NCBI GenBank assembly: GCA_900759665.1
Contig: CAAEWE010000050.1
Span: 1-64,000 of the forward strand
Origin: Lachnospiraceae bacterium
GTDB taxonomy: Bacteria > Bacillota > Clostridia > Lachnospirales > Lachnospiraceae
Reading direction: 5' to 3'
DNA length: 64,000 bases
Under the pieces are notes generated by a model. It did not search any database and was not told the origin of the DNA. It saw nothing but the letters and a program-made list of their open reading frames with translations. Below, piece by piece: positions 54,769 to 63,042 of this stretch. A program made the position numbers and the translations under genes. Numbering within the stretch: the stretch's first letter is position 1; each line of letters begins with the position of its first letter.

Positions 54769-54921
54769 ATGAAGCATATTCAGACATTAAACAAGGCAAA
54801 CTTAAGCGAGTCTGCAAAGAAGGGCGGCTGTGGTAAGTGTCAGGCATCTTGCCAGTCTGCATGTAAGACATCTTGTACAGTAGGAAATCAGAAGTGTGCA
54901 AGAGAGGACGACGACAAATAA
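54769..54921 (+). CDS. scfA: SCIFF ranthipeptide precursor
   Basis: A 50-residue precursor of the six-cysteines-in-forty-five family. The leader MKHIQTLNKANLSESAKKGG is followed by a core with six cysteines at residues 21, 24, 28, 32, 36 and 43. The next gene encodes the matching radical SAM maturase, which makes thioether links from Cys sulfur to neighbouring residues (gamma-carbon links in the characterised case). Role in the cell is not settled; a quorum-type signal has been proposed. GGATGGAGG precedes ATG 54769. Confidence 0.95.
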   Translation: MKHIQTLNKANLSESAKKGGCGKCQASCQSACKTSCTVGNQKCAREDDDK

Positions 54922-55050
54922 TTGTTGTGATTGCTGAAAGCGGATAGCTGCTGCAATTTATTGCAGCAGCTATTTACGTGTTGCCAATGTATTAGCAGAG
55001 CAGCTAATTAATCGTTGAAATATTGATCAGAAAGAATAAAGAGGATAAAA

Positions 55051-56430
55051 ATGATTCATAAATTTAAAGCAAAGGATTTAAATATTGTATTGGATGTAAA
55101 CAGTGGTGGCGTTCATCTGGTGGATGATATGACATATGATCTGCTGGATTATATTGAGGAGCCGTTAGAGGAGATTTGTCCGCAGAAGGCACTGGATGAG
55201 CTTAGTGGGAAGTATACGGTAGAGCAGCTGAAGGAATGTTACGGAGAGATTCTGGAGCTGTATCATGATAAGGTACTGTTCAGTGGAGATCCATATGCCG
55301 TTTATGCAGAGACAGCGATCAATTCTCCGATCAAGGCAATGTGTCTTCATATTTCCCATGACTGCAATCTCCGCTGCAAATACTGTTTTGCTTCCACGGG
55401 TGATTTTGGTACCGGGCGTAAGCTGATGCCGCTCGAGACTGCCAAGGCTGCGATTGATTTTCTTTTGGAGAAGTCTGTGGGCAGAGAAAACCTGGAGCTG
55501 GATTTCTTTGGCGGAGAGCCTTTAATGAACTTTGATGTAGTAAAGCAGACCGTAGCTTATGCCAGAAGTAAGGAGAAAGAATACGGCAAGAATTTTCGTT
55601 TTACCATTACGACGAATGGTATGCTTCTGGATGATGATGCCATTGACTTTATCAATAAGGAAATGTACAACGTGGTTCTGTCCATTGATGGGCGTAAGGA
55701 GGTCAATGACCGCATGCGTGTCCGTGCCGATGGCACAGGAAGCTATGACCGCATCGTGAAGAATTTTAAGAAGCTGGTAGAAAAGCGCGGAGATAAGGAA
55801 TGGTATGTCCGTGGTACTTATACCAAGTATAATCTGGATTTCTCAGAGGATGTATTCCATTTATATGATCAGGGCTTTGACCAGATTTCAGTGGAGCCGG
55901 TTGTGGAGGACCCAAAGGTAGAATATGCCATTACAGAGGAGGATCTGGATCAGATCTGTAAGGAATATGACCGTTTGGCAGACCGTTTGATGGAATTAAA
56001 GAAAAACGGCGGATTCCTAAATTTCTTCCATTTTATGATCGATCTGGAGCAGGGGCCATGTGTGATCAAGCGCCTACGTGGCTGTGGCAGTGGAAACGAG
56101 TATGTTTCCATTACACCGGATGGAGATATTTACCCTTGCCATCAGTTTGTTGGTCATGAGGAGTATTGTATGGGGAATATTGAGGAGGGTACCTTCAATG
56201 AGGAGATCAAGAAGGAATTTGCCGGAGCTCATGTTTATTCCAAGCCATCCTGCCAGAAATGCTGGGCAAAATTCTATTGCAGCGGCGGATGCAACGCAAA
56301 TAATTACATTTATAACGGAGACATTCACAAGGTACATGAGATGTCATGCAAGATTCAGAGAAAGCGTCTGGAGAGTGCTATTTTGATCAAGGTATGCGAG
56401 ATGCTGGAGAAAGCCGGCGCACAGGAATAA
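55051..56430 (+). CDS. scfB: SCIFF radical SAM/SPASM maturase
   Basis: A 459-residue enzyme. An N-terminal RiPP-recognition-type region (about 1-85) precedes the radical SAM motif CNLRCKYC near residue 109 and the SPASM auxiliary cluster cysteines (CGSGNEYVSITPDGDIYPC, CQKCWAKFYCSGGC). It installs thioethers on the SCIFF peptide encoded 129 bases upstream. No dedicated exporter or protease adjoins it, usual for this widely conserved pair. Confidence 0.95.
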   Translation: MIHKFKAKDLNIVLDVNSGGVHLVDDMTYDLLDYIEEPLEEICPQKALDELSGKYTVEQLKECYGEILELYHDKVLFSGDPYAVYAETAINSPIKAMCLHISHDCNLRCKYCFASTGDFGTGRKLMPLETAKAAIDFLLEKSVGRENLELDFFGGEPLMNFDVVKQTVAYARSKEKEYGKNFRFTITTNGMLLDDDAIDFINKEMYNVVLSIDGRKEVNDRMRVRADGTGSYDRIVKNFKKLVEKRGDKEWYVRGTYTKYNLDFSEDVFHLYDQGFDQISVEPVVEDPKVEYAITEEDLDQICKEYDRLADRLMELKKNGGFLNFFHFMIDLEQGPCVIKRLRGCGSGNEYVSITPDGDIYPCHQFVGHEEYCMGNIEEGTFNEEIKKEFAGAHVYSKPSCQKCWAKFYCSGGCNANNYIYNGDIHKVHEMSCKIQRKRLESAILIKVCEMLEKAGAQE

Positions 56431-56557
56431 AAGACAGAAAATGCAGATTTTTATTGCCCTGTTTATTTGTGTATAGTATACTTATAGTATATGCATGGAC
56501 AAAACATTGGTTTTGGCACAAGATTTATACGTGACAGATAGGAATGGAGGTATTATC

Positions 56558-57478
56558 ATGAGGTTAGTAACGAGATCAGATTTTGATGGATTAGCATGTG
56601 CGGCTCTTTTAAAAGAGGCAGGAATTATCGATCACTGGAAATTTGCCCATCCAAAGGATCTGCAGGATGGATTGATTGAGATCACAGAGGATGATTGTCT
56701 TGCAAATGTTCCTTACGTAGAGGGCTGCGGACTTTGGTTTGATCACCACTCCAGTGAGCATGAGAGACAGCAGCTTGCAGGAAAGTATAAGGGAGAGAGC
56801 CGTATTACCCCGTCCTGTGCACGTATTATTTATGAATATTATGGTGGCAAAGAGAAGTTTCCGCAGTTTGACGATATGATGGAGGCGGTTGATAAAGTAG
56901 ATTCTGCAAATCTTACCATTGATGAGATCCTTCATCCGACCGGATGGATTTTGGTTGGATTTATCATGGATCCCCGTACCGGACTTGGACGTTGGCGCAA
57001 TTTCCGCATTCCAAATTATCAGTTGATGGAGGAGCTGATCGATGCCTGCCGTACCATGACCACAGAGCAGATTCTTGCACTTCCGGATGTGGTAGAGCGT
57101 ATTGAGATTTATCATGAGCAGTCCGAGAAGTTCCAGGAGATGGTCAAGGCACATACCCGTGTTGAGGGCAATGTGATCATTTCTGATCTTCGTGGTGTAG
57201 ATCCGATCTACTCCGGCAACCGTTTCATGATCTACAGCATGTATCCGGAGCAGAATATCTCCTGCTGGATCGTCAATGGAAAAGGTGGCAAGGGATGTTC
57301 CGCAGCCGTTGGTTACAGTATCTTAAATAAGACCTCCGATGTCAATGTTGGAAGCCTGATGCTCAAGTATGGCGGCGGCGGTCACAAGGCAGTTGGTACC
57401 TGCCAGTTTTCCGATGAAAATATGGATACAGGGTTACCAAAGATGTTAGAGGAACTGATCGCAATGTCCAATAAATAA
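56558..57478 (+). CDS. DHH/DHHA1 family phosphoesterase-like protein
   Basis: A 306-residue protein with the DHH-type motifs TRSDFDGLACAALL, FDHHSSEH and the DHHA1 end GGGGHKAVGTCQF. Members cleave nanoRNA, cyclic dinucleotides or polyphosphate; the short form lacks PAS and GGDEF domains of GdpP. The particular substrate is unknown. ATG 56558 follows AATGGAGG. A terminator follows the stop. Confidence 0.86.
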   Translation: MRLVTRSDFDGLACAALLKEAGIIDHWKFAHPKDLQDGLIEITEDDCLANVPYVEGCGLWFDHHSSEHERQQLAGKYKGESRITPSCARIIYEYYGGKEKFPQFDDMMEAVDKVDSANLTIDEILHPTGWILVGFIMDPRTGLGRWRNFRIPNYQLMEELIDACRTMTTEQILALPDVVERIEIYHEQSEKFQEMVKAHTRVEGNVIISDLRGVDPIYSGNRFMIYSMYPEQNISCWIVNGKGGKGCSAAVGYSILNKTSDVNVGSLMLKYGGGGHKAVGTCQFSDENMDTGLPKMLEELIAMSNK

Positions 57479-57497
57479 TTGAAACAGAATGAAACAT

Positions 57498-57541
57498 AGG
57501 GACAGATTTTTCACTCATTGAAAAAGCTTGTCCCTGTTTTT
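57498..57541 (+). terminator. Terminator after the DHH-family gene
   Basis: AGGGACA with TGTCCCT plus an inner TTTTTCA/TGAAAAA stem, followed by GTTTTTA, 20 bases after the stop. Confidence 0.82.
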
Positions 57542-57611
57542 AGTGTCTGGGAAAATGTCTGTAACGCAGAGTGGATCCGGGACAAAACGCTGGTTTTGCA
57601 CGTTTTTATGC

Positions 57612-57644
57612 CTGCACAACAGAGACGGTGGCTCTGTTGTGCAG
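57612..57644 (+). other. 13-bp perfect hairpin before the transporter gene
   Basis: CTGCACAACAGAG and CTCTGTTGTGCAG with a 7-base loop, 33 bases before the transporter start. No U tract follows. A leader hairpin or regulator site is possible. Confidence 0.6.
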
Positions 57645-57677
57645 ACATCTTCACACATACATATTAGGAGGATAAAA

Positions 57678-58508
57678 ATGGCTTTAATGTTAATGGTGGT
57701 GCTATGTTATACCATATGCTCCCTTAGTGATAAATATGCCGTAGCAAAGATTAAATTTAATGGTAATGAGCTGACCTTTTTGATGGCAGCGGCTACAGCT
57801 CTTTTTATGACCTTTACCCTGCCCTTTGTGGACACCCGTGTGGTTTGGGGGATTCCGGCAGTTGTAGCGATCCTGCTGCTGACGGCATCTAAGATGCTGG
57901 AGTTTCAGATGTCGGCATTGATCCTGCAGGACATGTCAGCATTTGAACTGAAGGCATGGCTGGGAATCTGTCTGTTTATGTCCTATTTTACGGACATATT
58001 GATGAAGACACAGGGCTTTTCATGGCTTCGACTGGGATTTATTGCGGTGACAGTAGTAGGACTGGTTCTGATCGCACAGGCCGGTAGAAAGAAAATACGA
58101 TATGGAAAGATCGTCCTTCCGTTGATCGTTTATCTGGTAGCTAAATACGGATACGGTTTTGTGATCGCAGCGGCAGAGCCGTATATATCATCAACCATGT
58201 GCCTTTATTTTGCGCTGATCCTGCTGGCGCTGATCCTTCTTCCTATGGCGCATCCGGTCCGGATCTTCCGGGAAAAACGAAATGGCGGTTTGTTTGTGGT
58301 ACTGACAAAGATTCCCAATGTCGCCGGTCTTTTAGGTGAGAATGCAGTCATCGCTGTAAGTCTGGCAAATTATTCTTTTATTCAGCCGATGATCCTGGTT
58401 GTGCTTTTCTTCTGGGGGATTGCACGGAAGGAGGAAGAACATGATCTGCTCAGCGTGCTGGGAGGGATTGTTTGTATTATAGGAATTGTGGGCTTTCAGA
58501 TAGCTTAA
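57678..58508 (+). CDS. DMT/EamA-like transporter
   Basis: A 276-residue protein with about ten membrane segments in the layout of drug/metabolite transporters (MALMLMVVLCYTICSLSDKYA, then LRLGFIAVTVVGLVLIAQAG, PMILVVLFFWGIARKEE). Substrate unknown. The start at 57678 follows TAGGAGGAT; the open frame upstream covers a terminator and a hairpin and is not coding. Confidence 0.82.
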   Translation: MALMLMVVLCYTICSLSDKYAVAKIKFNGNELTFLMAAATALFMTFTLPFVDTRVVWGIPAVVAILLLTASKMLEFQMSALILQDMSAFELKAWLGICLFMSYFTDILMKTQGFSWLRLGFIAVTVVGLVLIAQAGRKKIRYGKIVLPLIVYLVAKYGYGFVIAAAEPYISSTMCLYFALILLALILLPMAHPVRIFREKRNGGLFVVLTKIPNVAGLLGENAVIAVSLANYSFIQPMILVVLFFWGIARKEEEHDLLSVLGGIVCIIGIVGFQIA

Positions 58509-58545
58509 AACCGGCAAATGAAATCATTGTAGGGGGAGTGATTGA

Positions 58546-59925
58546 ATGAGAGTAAATAAGGTGCTTTATTTGTTGATGATGCTTGGAATCATATGCTGTT
58601 TCTGTGGTTGTTCTGATGATTCGGCTGCGGACCGGAGTCCTGCCCCGGTGCAGAATTCGGTGACAGGACCATCTCCAACTCCAAGTGCAAAAGGGACAGC
58701 AACGCCATGGAAAGCTCCGACAGCAACGCCTGTAAGGTTTGTGCATGATGAAGTTGAATCTGTCTATTATGAGTGGCTGTATGATGCCAAAACAGACAGT
58801 TATCAATATCATTTTCTGGGCAAGAAGGATGGCACGAAATGTAAAAAAAGAGTTCACGGCACGTTTGCCCGTTTTCGTTATGATCGAAAGAAACAATGTT
58901 TGACAATCTTTGGAAAGGGCAGTCTGTACAGTGATGCATATTATGAAACGGATTATCCGCAATGGCGTGATGAAACCCGTTTGTATAATATTGAGTATCC
59001 GTTTCCGAAAAATAAGGTGAAAAAGCTGGTGATCAAATCAGGAATCACGGAGATCAATATTGCTGCATTTGCAAAGTTTAAGAATCTGGAGAGTGTGACG
59101 TTACCGGACAGTCTGACCAGAATAAAAAAGTACGCATTTGTGGGCTGTAAAAGTTTGAAGAAGATAAGGATACCGAACAGTGTGAAATGGATGGGAGATG
59201 AATGCTTCTGGCAATGCCGGAGTCTCGAAAAAGTCAGGATCGGAAAGTCGGTAGCGAGAATAGGTCAGCTTCCTTTCTATCAATGTCCGCAGTTAAATAA
59301 TATTACTGTTGTGAAAGGAAATCCAAGGTACGAGATGAAGGATGGCGTGCTTTATGATGATAAATATGAGGCAGCAATCTATGGATATAATAATATGGAT
59401 CGGGTTGCCATACGATATGGAACGAAGAAAATAGCCCGCCTTGCTTTTGCGCATCATCGCAGCCTGAAACAGGTCAGAATACCGGCGTCCGTAGAGATTC
59501 TTGGTGGAGGATGCTTTTATTCGTGTAAAGAACTGGTACAGGTAGACTTTGCAGCAAATTCCAGATGCAGGGAATGGAGGGGATTTCCCGGAATCCATAC
59601 TAAACATGTGTATGAGGATGATTCTTATTACATGGGATGCTTTGGAGGCTGTGCTAAGCTTCAGGAAATTCGTATCCCGGATAGTGTTGTTAAGATAGGT
59701 TTTATATTTGACGGCTGGAGATGTTGGTGTCGCAATCTGGAAAATGTGTATATCGGCAGAAGCCTGCGTTACGGTCCGGGAAATGGTGATATTTCATATT
59801 GTTTTTTCTGGGGAATAGAAAAAGGACAGAAATTATATTATGAAGTATCGCCACAAAATCCGTACTACTACAGCCGTAATGGAAAGCTGTATAAAAGGAA
59901 TGGAAAACGTATTGGGGTATTTTGA
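58546..59925 (+). CDS. BspA-like leucine-rich-repeat lipoprotein
   Basis: A 459-residue surface protein. The signal peptide ends in a lipobox-like CFCGC near residue 24; a Pro/Thr/Ser linker follows (about 28-65), and then LRR_5 repeats such as LESVTLPDSLTRIKKYAFVGCKSLKKIRIPNSV and LKQVRIPASVEILGGGCFYSCKEL. Such proteins bind host or bacterial surfaces; a target cannot be named. GGGGGAG precedes the ATG. Confidence 0.88.
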   Translation: MRVNKVLYLLMMLGIICCFCGCSDDSAADRSPAPVQNSVTGPSPTPSAKGTATPWKAPTATPVRFVHDEVESVYYEWLYDAKTDSYQYHFLGKKDGTKCKKRVHGTFARFRYDRKKQCLTIFGKGSLYSDAYYETDYPQWRDETRLYNIEYPFPKNKVKKLVIKSGITEINIAAFAKFKNLESVTLPDSLTRIKKYAFVGCKSLKKIRIPNSVKWMGDECFWQCRSLEKVRIGKSVARIGQLPFYQCPQLNNITVVKGNPRYEMKDGVLYDDKYEAAIYGYNNMDRVAIRYGTKKIARLAFAHHRSLKQVRIPASVEILGGGCFYSCKELVQVDFAANSRCREWRGFPGIHTKHVYEDDSYYMGCFGGCAKLQEIRIPDSVVKIGFIFDGWRCWCRNLENVYIGRSLRYGPGNGDISYCFFWGIEKGQKLYYEVSPQNPYYYSRNGKLYKRNGKRIGVF

Positions 59926-60055
59926 AAATGAAACGACAGATGCCATGGATAATTACCGGTTTATACCCTTACCCTGTGGTGTATTGACACGAAATGTACT
60001 CCGTTATAAGATGAAATTGCAGCGATAACATAGCAGTATATTCAGGAGGAAAATA

Positions 60056-60502
60056 ATGAGGGAAAACCTTAAAAAAATTATCTGGTACATGATCACAGTA
60101 TTATGTGGTTTTGCGGGGATGGATCTGTTGTACCGGATGACAGTGCAGTCCGTGACGGCGGCGGATCCGGAGAAGGTGAATTTATCTGCCTCATATGGAA
60201 TGGTCCTGGCTCTCAGGTATCCGGTATTATGCGCTATGATCATCTTTTTTGCGGTGTTTGGAGTGATTGGTTATGTATGTATTGGCAGAAACGGTGCCAT
60301 GGAGATTCGAATGAATCATCAGGGCAAAGCGGAGATCATTGTCTATGGAGTTCTTCAGTTGTGTCTTCTGGTGCTGATGGTGTTCGGCTCCGGTGTGTAC
60401 CATGCCGCACAGATTCTTACAACCGTTTTGCTGTCTGTGTCTCTTTATATGTGTGTGATATGGGCGGGAAATATCCATCGGTTTGTGAAAATGACAGCTT
60501 GA
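60056..60502 (+). CDS. Uncharacterised four-segment membrane protein
   Basis: A 148-residue protein with hydrophobic segments at about 8-28, 58-80, 98-116 and 120-140. No family recognised. TTCAGGAGG precedes the ATG. Its stop codon overlaps the -35 of the TPP riboswitch promoter. Confidence 0.72.
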   Translation: MRENLKKIIWYMITVLCGFAGMDLLYRMTVQSVTAADPEKVNLSASYGMVLALRYPVLCAMIIFFAVFGVIGYVCIGRNGAMEIRMNHQGKAEIIVYGVLQLCLLVLMVFGSGVYHAAQILTTVLLSVSLYMCVIWAGNIHRFVKMTA

Positions 60503-60527
60503 CAGACAGCGCAGTCACCACTATACT
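60499..60527 (+). promoter_or_regulatory. Promoter of the TPP riboswitch transcript
   Basis: Consensus TTGACA (60499-60504), a 17-base spacer and TATACT (60522-60527). Confidence 0.82.
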
Positions 60528-60542
60528 GAAAGAGATGATTTG

Positions 60543-60626
60543 TCTGGGGAGCTGTTACGGCTGAGAGGGACTGATGGTAGTCCGACCCATGAACCTGATT
60601 CGGATAATTCCGGCGTAGGAAGATAC
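60543..60626 (+). promoter_or_regulatory. TPP riboswitch (THI element)
   Basis: The conserved pieces occur in order: GGGGAGC, GGCTGAGAGGG, GACCC, TGAACCTGAT and GGATAATTCCGGCGTAGGAA. These are the sensing and clamp segments of the thiamine pyrophosphate aptamer. A terminator follows 36 bases later. No thiamine synthesis or transport gene lies downstream within 3 kb. Confidence 0.95.
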
Positions 60627-60662
60627 ATATGATTCGTTAAATATTATATTCATACAAATTAC

Positions 60663-60697
60663 AGTGCTTCAGATAAACGATCCGAAGCACTTTTTTG
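60663..60697 (+). terminator. Terminator of the TPP riboswitch
   Basis: AGTGCTTC (60663-60670) and GAAGCACT (60684-60691) with inner GAT/ATC pairing, followed by TTTTTT. Confidence 0.85.
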
Positions 60698-60762
60698 TTA
60701 GGGCATATGCCTTGTTTTGCGAGCAAATTTCTCAACAGAGGAATGAGCGAAGCAAAAAAATA

Positions 60763-60785
60763 AACCACCTGCTGTGCGGGTGGTT
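60763..60785 (+). mobile_element. IS200-type left-end hairpin
   Basis: AACCACC and GGTGGTT form a subterminal hairpin about 90 bases before the transposase fragment, the position of the left-end recognition hairpin in IS200/IS605 elements. Confidence 0.6.
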
Positions 60786-60811
60786 AGGATAGCTTTAAGC
60801 GATGTGCAATG

Positions 60812-60873
60812 ACAACCTCCTTTGTTATAATAATGATGGTCTGCCAATCACATTAAAATACAAAGGAGGTTGT
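60812..60873 (+). promoter_or_regulatory. IS200 leader stem that hides the tnpA ribosome site
   Basis: ACAACCTCCTTTGT (60812-60825) and ACAAAGGAGGTTGT (60860-60873) are perfectly complementary, so the AAAGGAGG ribosome site is locked in a 14-bp stem. IS200 elements are known to repress transposase translation this way. Confidence 0.8.
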
Positions 60874-60877
60874 CCGT

Positions 60878-61012
60878 ATGAACAACAGTAACAGTTTATC
60901 ACATACTAAATGGAATTGTAAGTATCATATTGCATTTGCACCGAAGTACAGAAGGAAAGTAGCGTATGGCAAGCTAAAAGAGGACATACGCGATATTCGG
61001 GTGAGTCGGTAA
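60878..61012 (+). pseudogene. tnpA: IS200-type transposase fragment (N-terminal 40 residues)
   Basis: The frame reads MNNSNSLSHTKWNCKYHIAF then APKYRRKVAYGKLKEDIRDI, the start of an IS200/IS605 Y1 transposase (normally about 150 residues), and then stops after four unrelated residues. The HUH motif and catalytic Tyr are gone, so it cannot transpose. The break is at about 60999, where sequence resembling a group II intron begins. Confidence 0.88.
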
Positions 61013-61260
61013 AGAAAAACAAATAAACAAAAGCCCAGGGGGGCTTAGTAAGTGACTGATGTTGCGGTTGGCGGACTATTCGGTGAGTCTTTAGACTCAG
61101 GTGTCGGCAAGGAGGCCTTATAGGACGCAATGCAAATCACCGGCTTAGCCGGTGATTTGCATTGAAAATATGTGAAAACTAAAGAACCGCCGTATACCGA
61201 ACGGTACGTAAGGTGGTGGGGAGGTCGGTAGATAAGATAATTATATACCTCCTACTTGAT
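61001..61260 (+). mobile_element. Probable group II intron 3' remnant (domains V and VI)
   Basis: GAACCGCCGTATACCGAACG followed by GTACGTAAGGTGGT (61184-61219) has the hairpin and sequence of a group II intron domain V, and the following GAGGTCGGTAG...ACCTCCTACTTGAT looks like domain VI with its branch-point side and intron 3' end. Upstream is structured sequence including TGAGTC/GACTCA and AAGCCC/GGGCTT stems. There is no reverse transcriptase gene. Sequence after the end does not resume tnpA, so this is a decayed piece rather than an intact insertion. Confidence 0.55.
61129..61163 (+). repeat. 16-bp perfect hairpin
   Basis: AATGCAAATCACCGGC and GCCGGTGATTTGCATT with a 3-base loop, just before the domain V-like hairpin. 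It could be a domain IV stem left after loss of the intron open frame. Confidence 0.7.
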
Positions 61261-61377
61261 TATATATAATCATGAAAAGTATTCCAAAGATAAAAACTTG
61301 ACTGGATAGAGAGCAGTGGTGTATTCTTATAGGGGAGGTGTGATCGTGTATGTATTGGGAAAGGCGTGGTTGTTTAT

Positions 61378-62097
61378 ATGGACATAGCCATTTGTGATGA
61401 TGATGTTATTTTATGTCATCAATTAGAAGAAAGCATTCATCGCTTGGGGAAAAATGAGGATGTGCTGGTTCAGACTTCTGTGTTTTTTGATGGGAAAAGT
61501 CTTTGGGAATATATGAAACAGGGGAATCGTTTTCATCTGATATTTTTGGATATTGAGATGACACAGATGGATGGGATTTCCGTGGCAGGAGCGATTCGGG
61601 ACACCTTGGGAGATGAGGAATGTAACATCGTTTTTATATCCGGCAGGAGGGATTATGCGATGGAATTGTTTGCCGTGCGTCCCATGGATTTTTTGGTGAA
61701 ACCTGTTACGGAAGAGAAACTTAAAGCTGTCTGGGAGTTATATCATCGTTTGTACCAGAGGGATTCCAAAATGTTTTATTATGAAATAAAAGGAAATAAG
61801 AATTATATTGCATTTCAGCGTATCCGGTACTTTCGGTCGGACAATCGAAGGATGGAGATCCATACGATGGGCGGCGATGTGATCACGTATTATGGAAGAA
61901 TGTCAGAAGTAAAAAGGCAGACGGATGGCGGACGGTTTATTCAGGTCAGCCGGTCAGAGCTTGTCAATTATAATGCGATCGAGGAGTACTGGGAGGATAT
62001 GCTGATTCTCAGGGGCGGAGAGAGAATTCCTATCGTGGTATCCCGCCGAAAAGTCGTGGGACAGCAGATATTTGATTATATGGGGGAGAGAGGATAA
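61378..62097 (+). CDS. LytTR-family response regulator
   Basis: A 239-residue AgrA/VirR-like regulator. The receiver domain has DIAICDDD, the phospho-acceptor Asp in LIFLDIEMTQMDG near residue 59, and the late Lys in FLVKPVTEEK. The C-terminal part (about 135-236) is a LytTR DNA-binding domain (YFRSDNRRMEIHTMGGD, FIQVSRSELVNY). ATG 61378 is likely the start; an upstream GTG exists. Overlaps the histidine kinase gene by 1 base (TAATG). Confidence 0.93.
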   Translation: MDIAICDDDVILCHQLEESIHRLGKNEDVLVQTSVFFDGKSLWEYMKQGNRFHLIFLDIEMTQMDGISVAGAIRDTLGDEECNIVFISGRRDYAMELFAVRPMDFLVKPVTEEKLKAVWELYHRLYQRDSKMFYYEIKGNKNYIAFQRIRYFRSDNRRMEIHTMGGDVITYYGRMSEVKRQTDGGRFIQVSRSELVNYNAIEEYWEDMLILRGGERIPIVVSRRKVVGQQIFDYMGERG

Positions 62098-62978
62098 TGT
62101 ATACGGCATTATTTTTACTGTCTGAGTTGATTTATAGTTACTCTTTATATAAGATATTGGGAACGTTATCCGGAAACTGCCGCATCGGAAAGACCGGAGA
62201 GATGGCATGTTATCTGGCATACGGTCTTTTGACCGGTGGGATATATCTTTTGTGGAACATACCGATTTTGACACTGCTGTCCAATCTGGTATGTTTATTT
62301 TTACTATCTATGCTGTATGAAGGGAAAATGTCGGGAAGGATATTTTATGTTGTATTAATTCTTGCATTGCTTGCGGGAGGAGAGACGATTGCAATGCAGA
62401 TAATGCGGGAGATACCGGCGGATGTTGTTTCAGAGAATGCAGTGTATGGCAGTATCTTTACGGTATATTTCGCAAGATTGATACAGTTTGTAATCTTTGA
62501 GATAGTCGTCCGGATCATTGGACGAAAAGCGCATCGATTCACGGTATATCAGTTGGGGAGTTTTCTTGCAATCTCTGTGGGAAGCATCTATCTGGAAATT
62601 ACCTTGTATCTGGAATTGATACGGGAAAGGCCGCTGTTTGTAACGACTGCCTGTATTATGATTCTCCTCATGGAGGTGTGTATTATATGGAGCTATGATA
62701 TGCTGTCAAAGGAATATCAGGAAGCAAAGAAAAGTGAAATGTTAGCTCTGAAAAATGAGGCATATCACAATGAAATAGAAGTAATGAAAAATCAGGAATT
62801 GTCTATACGCCGGATGAAACACAATATGAAGAATCATTGTATTGCGATAGAGGAACTTGCGAAACAGAAAGATTATGACAAGATCCAGAATTATTTGCAG
62901 GAAATGCTGCAGGAGATGGAGACAAAACAGGTCTGGCTCCAGACAGGAAATATTGTGATTGATGGAGTTGTGAATTAA
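62097..62978 (+). CDS. AgrC-like histidine kinase lacking the ATPase domain
   Basis: A 293-residue membrane protein: about six membrane segments (residues 1-205), then a coiled coil and the dimerisation/phospho-acceptor helix with RRMKHNMKNHCIAIEEL. It stops right after TGNIVIDGVVN, the place where the GHKL ATP-binding domain (another 110 residues) normally begins. No remnant of that domain follows. So it could be phosphorylated but could not phosphorylate by itself. It is either decayed by a deletion or a sensor that works with another kinase. Confidence 0.85.
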   Translation: MYTALFLLSELIYSYSLYKILGTLSGNCRIGKTGEMACYLAYGLLTGGIYLLWNIPILTLLSNLVCLFLLSMLYEGKMSGRIFYVVLILALLAGGETIAMQIMREIPADVVSENAVYGSIFTVYFARLIQFVIFEIVVRIIGRKAHRFTVYQLGSFLAISVGSIYLEITLYLELIRERPLFVTTACIMILLMEVCIIWSYDMLSKEYQEAKKSEMLALKNEAYHNEIEVMKNQELSIRRMKHNMKNHCIAIEELAKQKDYDKIQNYLQEMLQEMETKQVWLQTGNIVIDGVVN

Positions 62979-63042
62979 TTGTATAATGGAGTTGATAACA
63001 GATCAATCGGAAATATCAGCAAGAGAAAAATGGAGGAAGCGA

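Noticed and set aside
61261..61377. Continuation of tnpA or a second transposon end
   Set aside because: No transposase-like frame and no terminal repeat could be recognised; only a possible leader of the response regulator gene.
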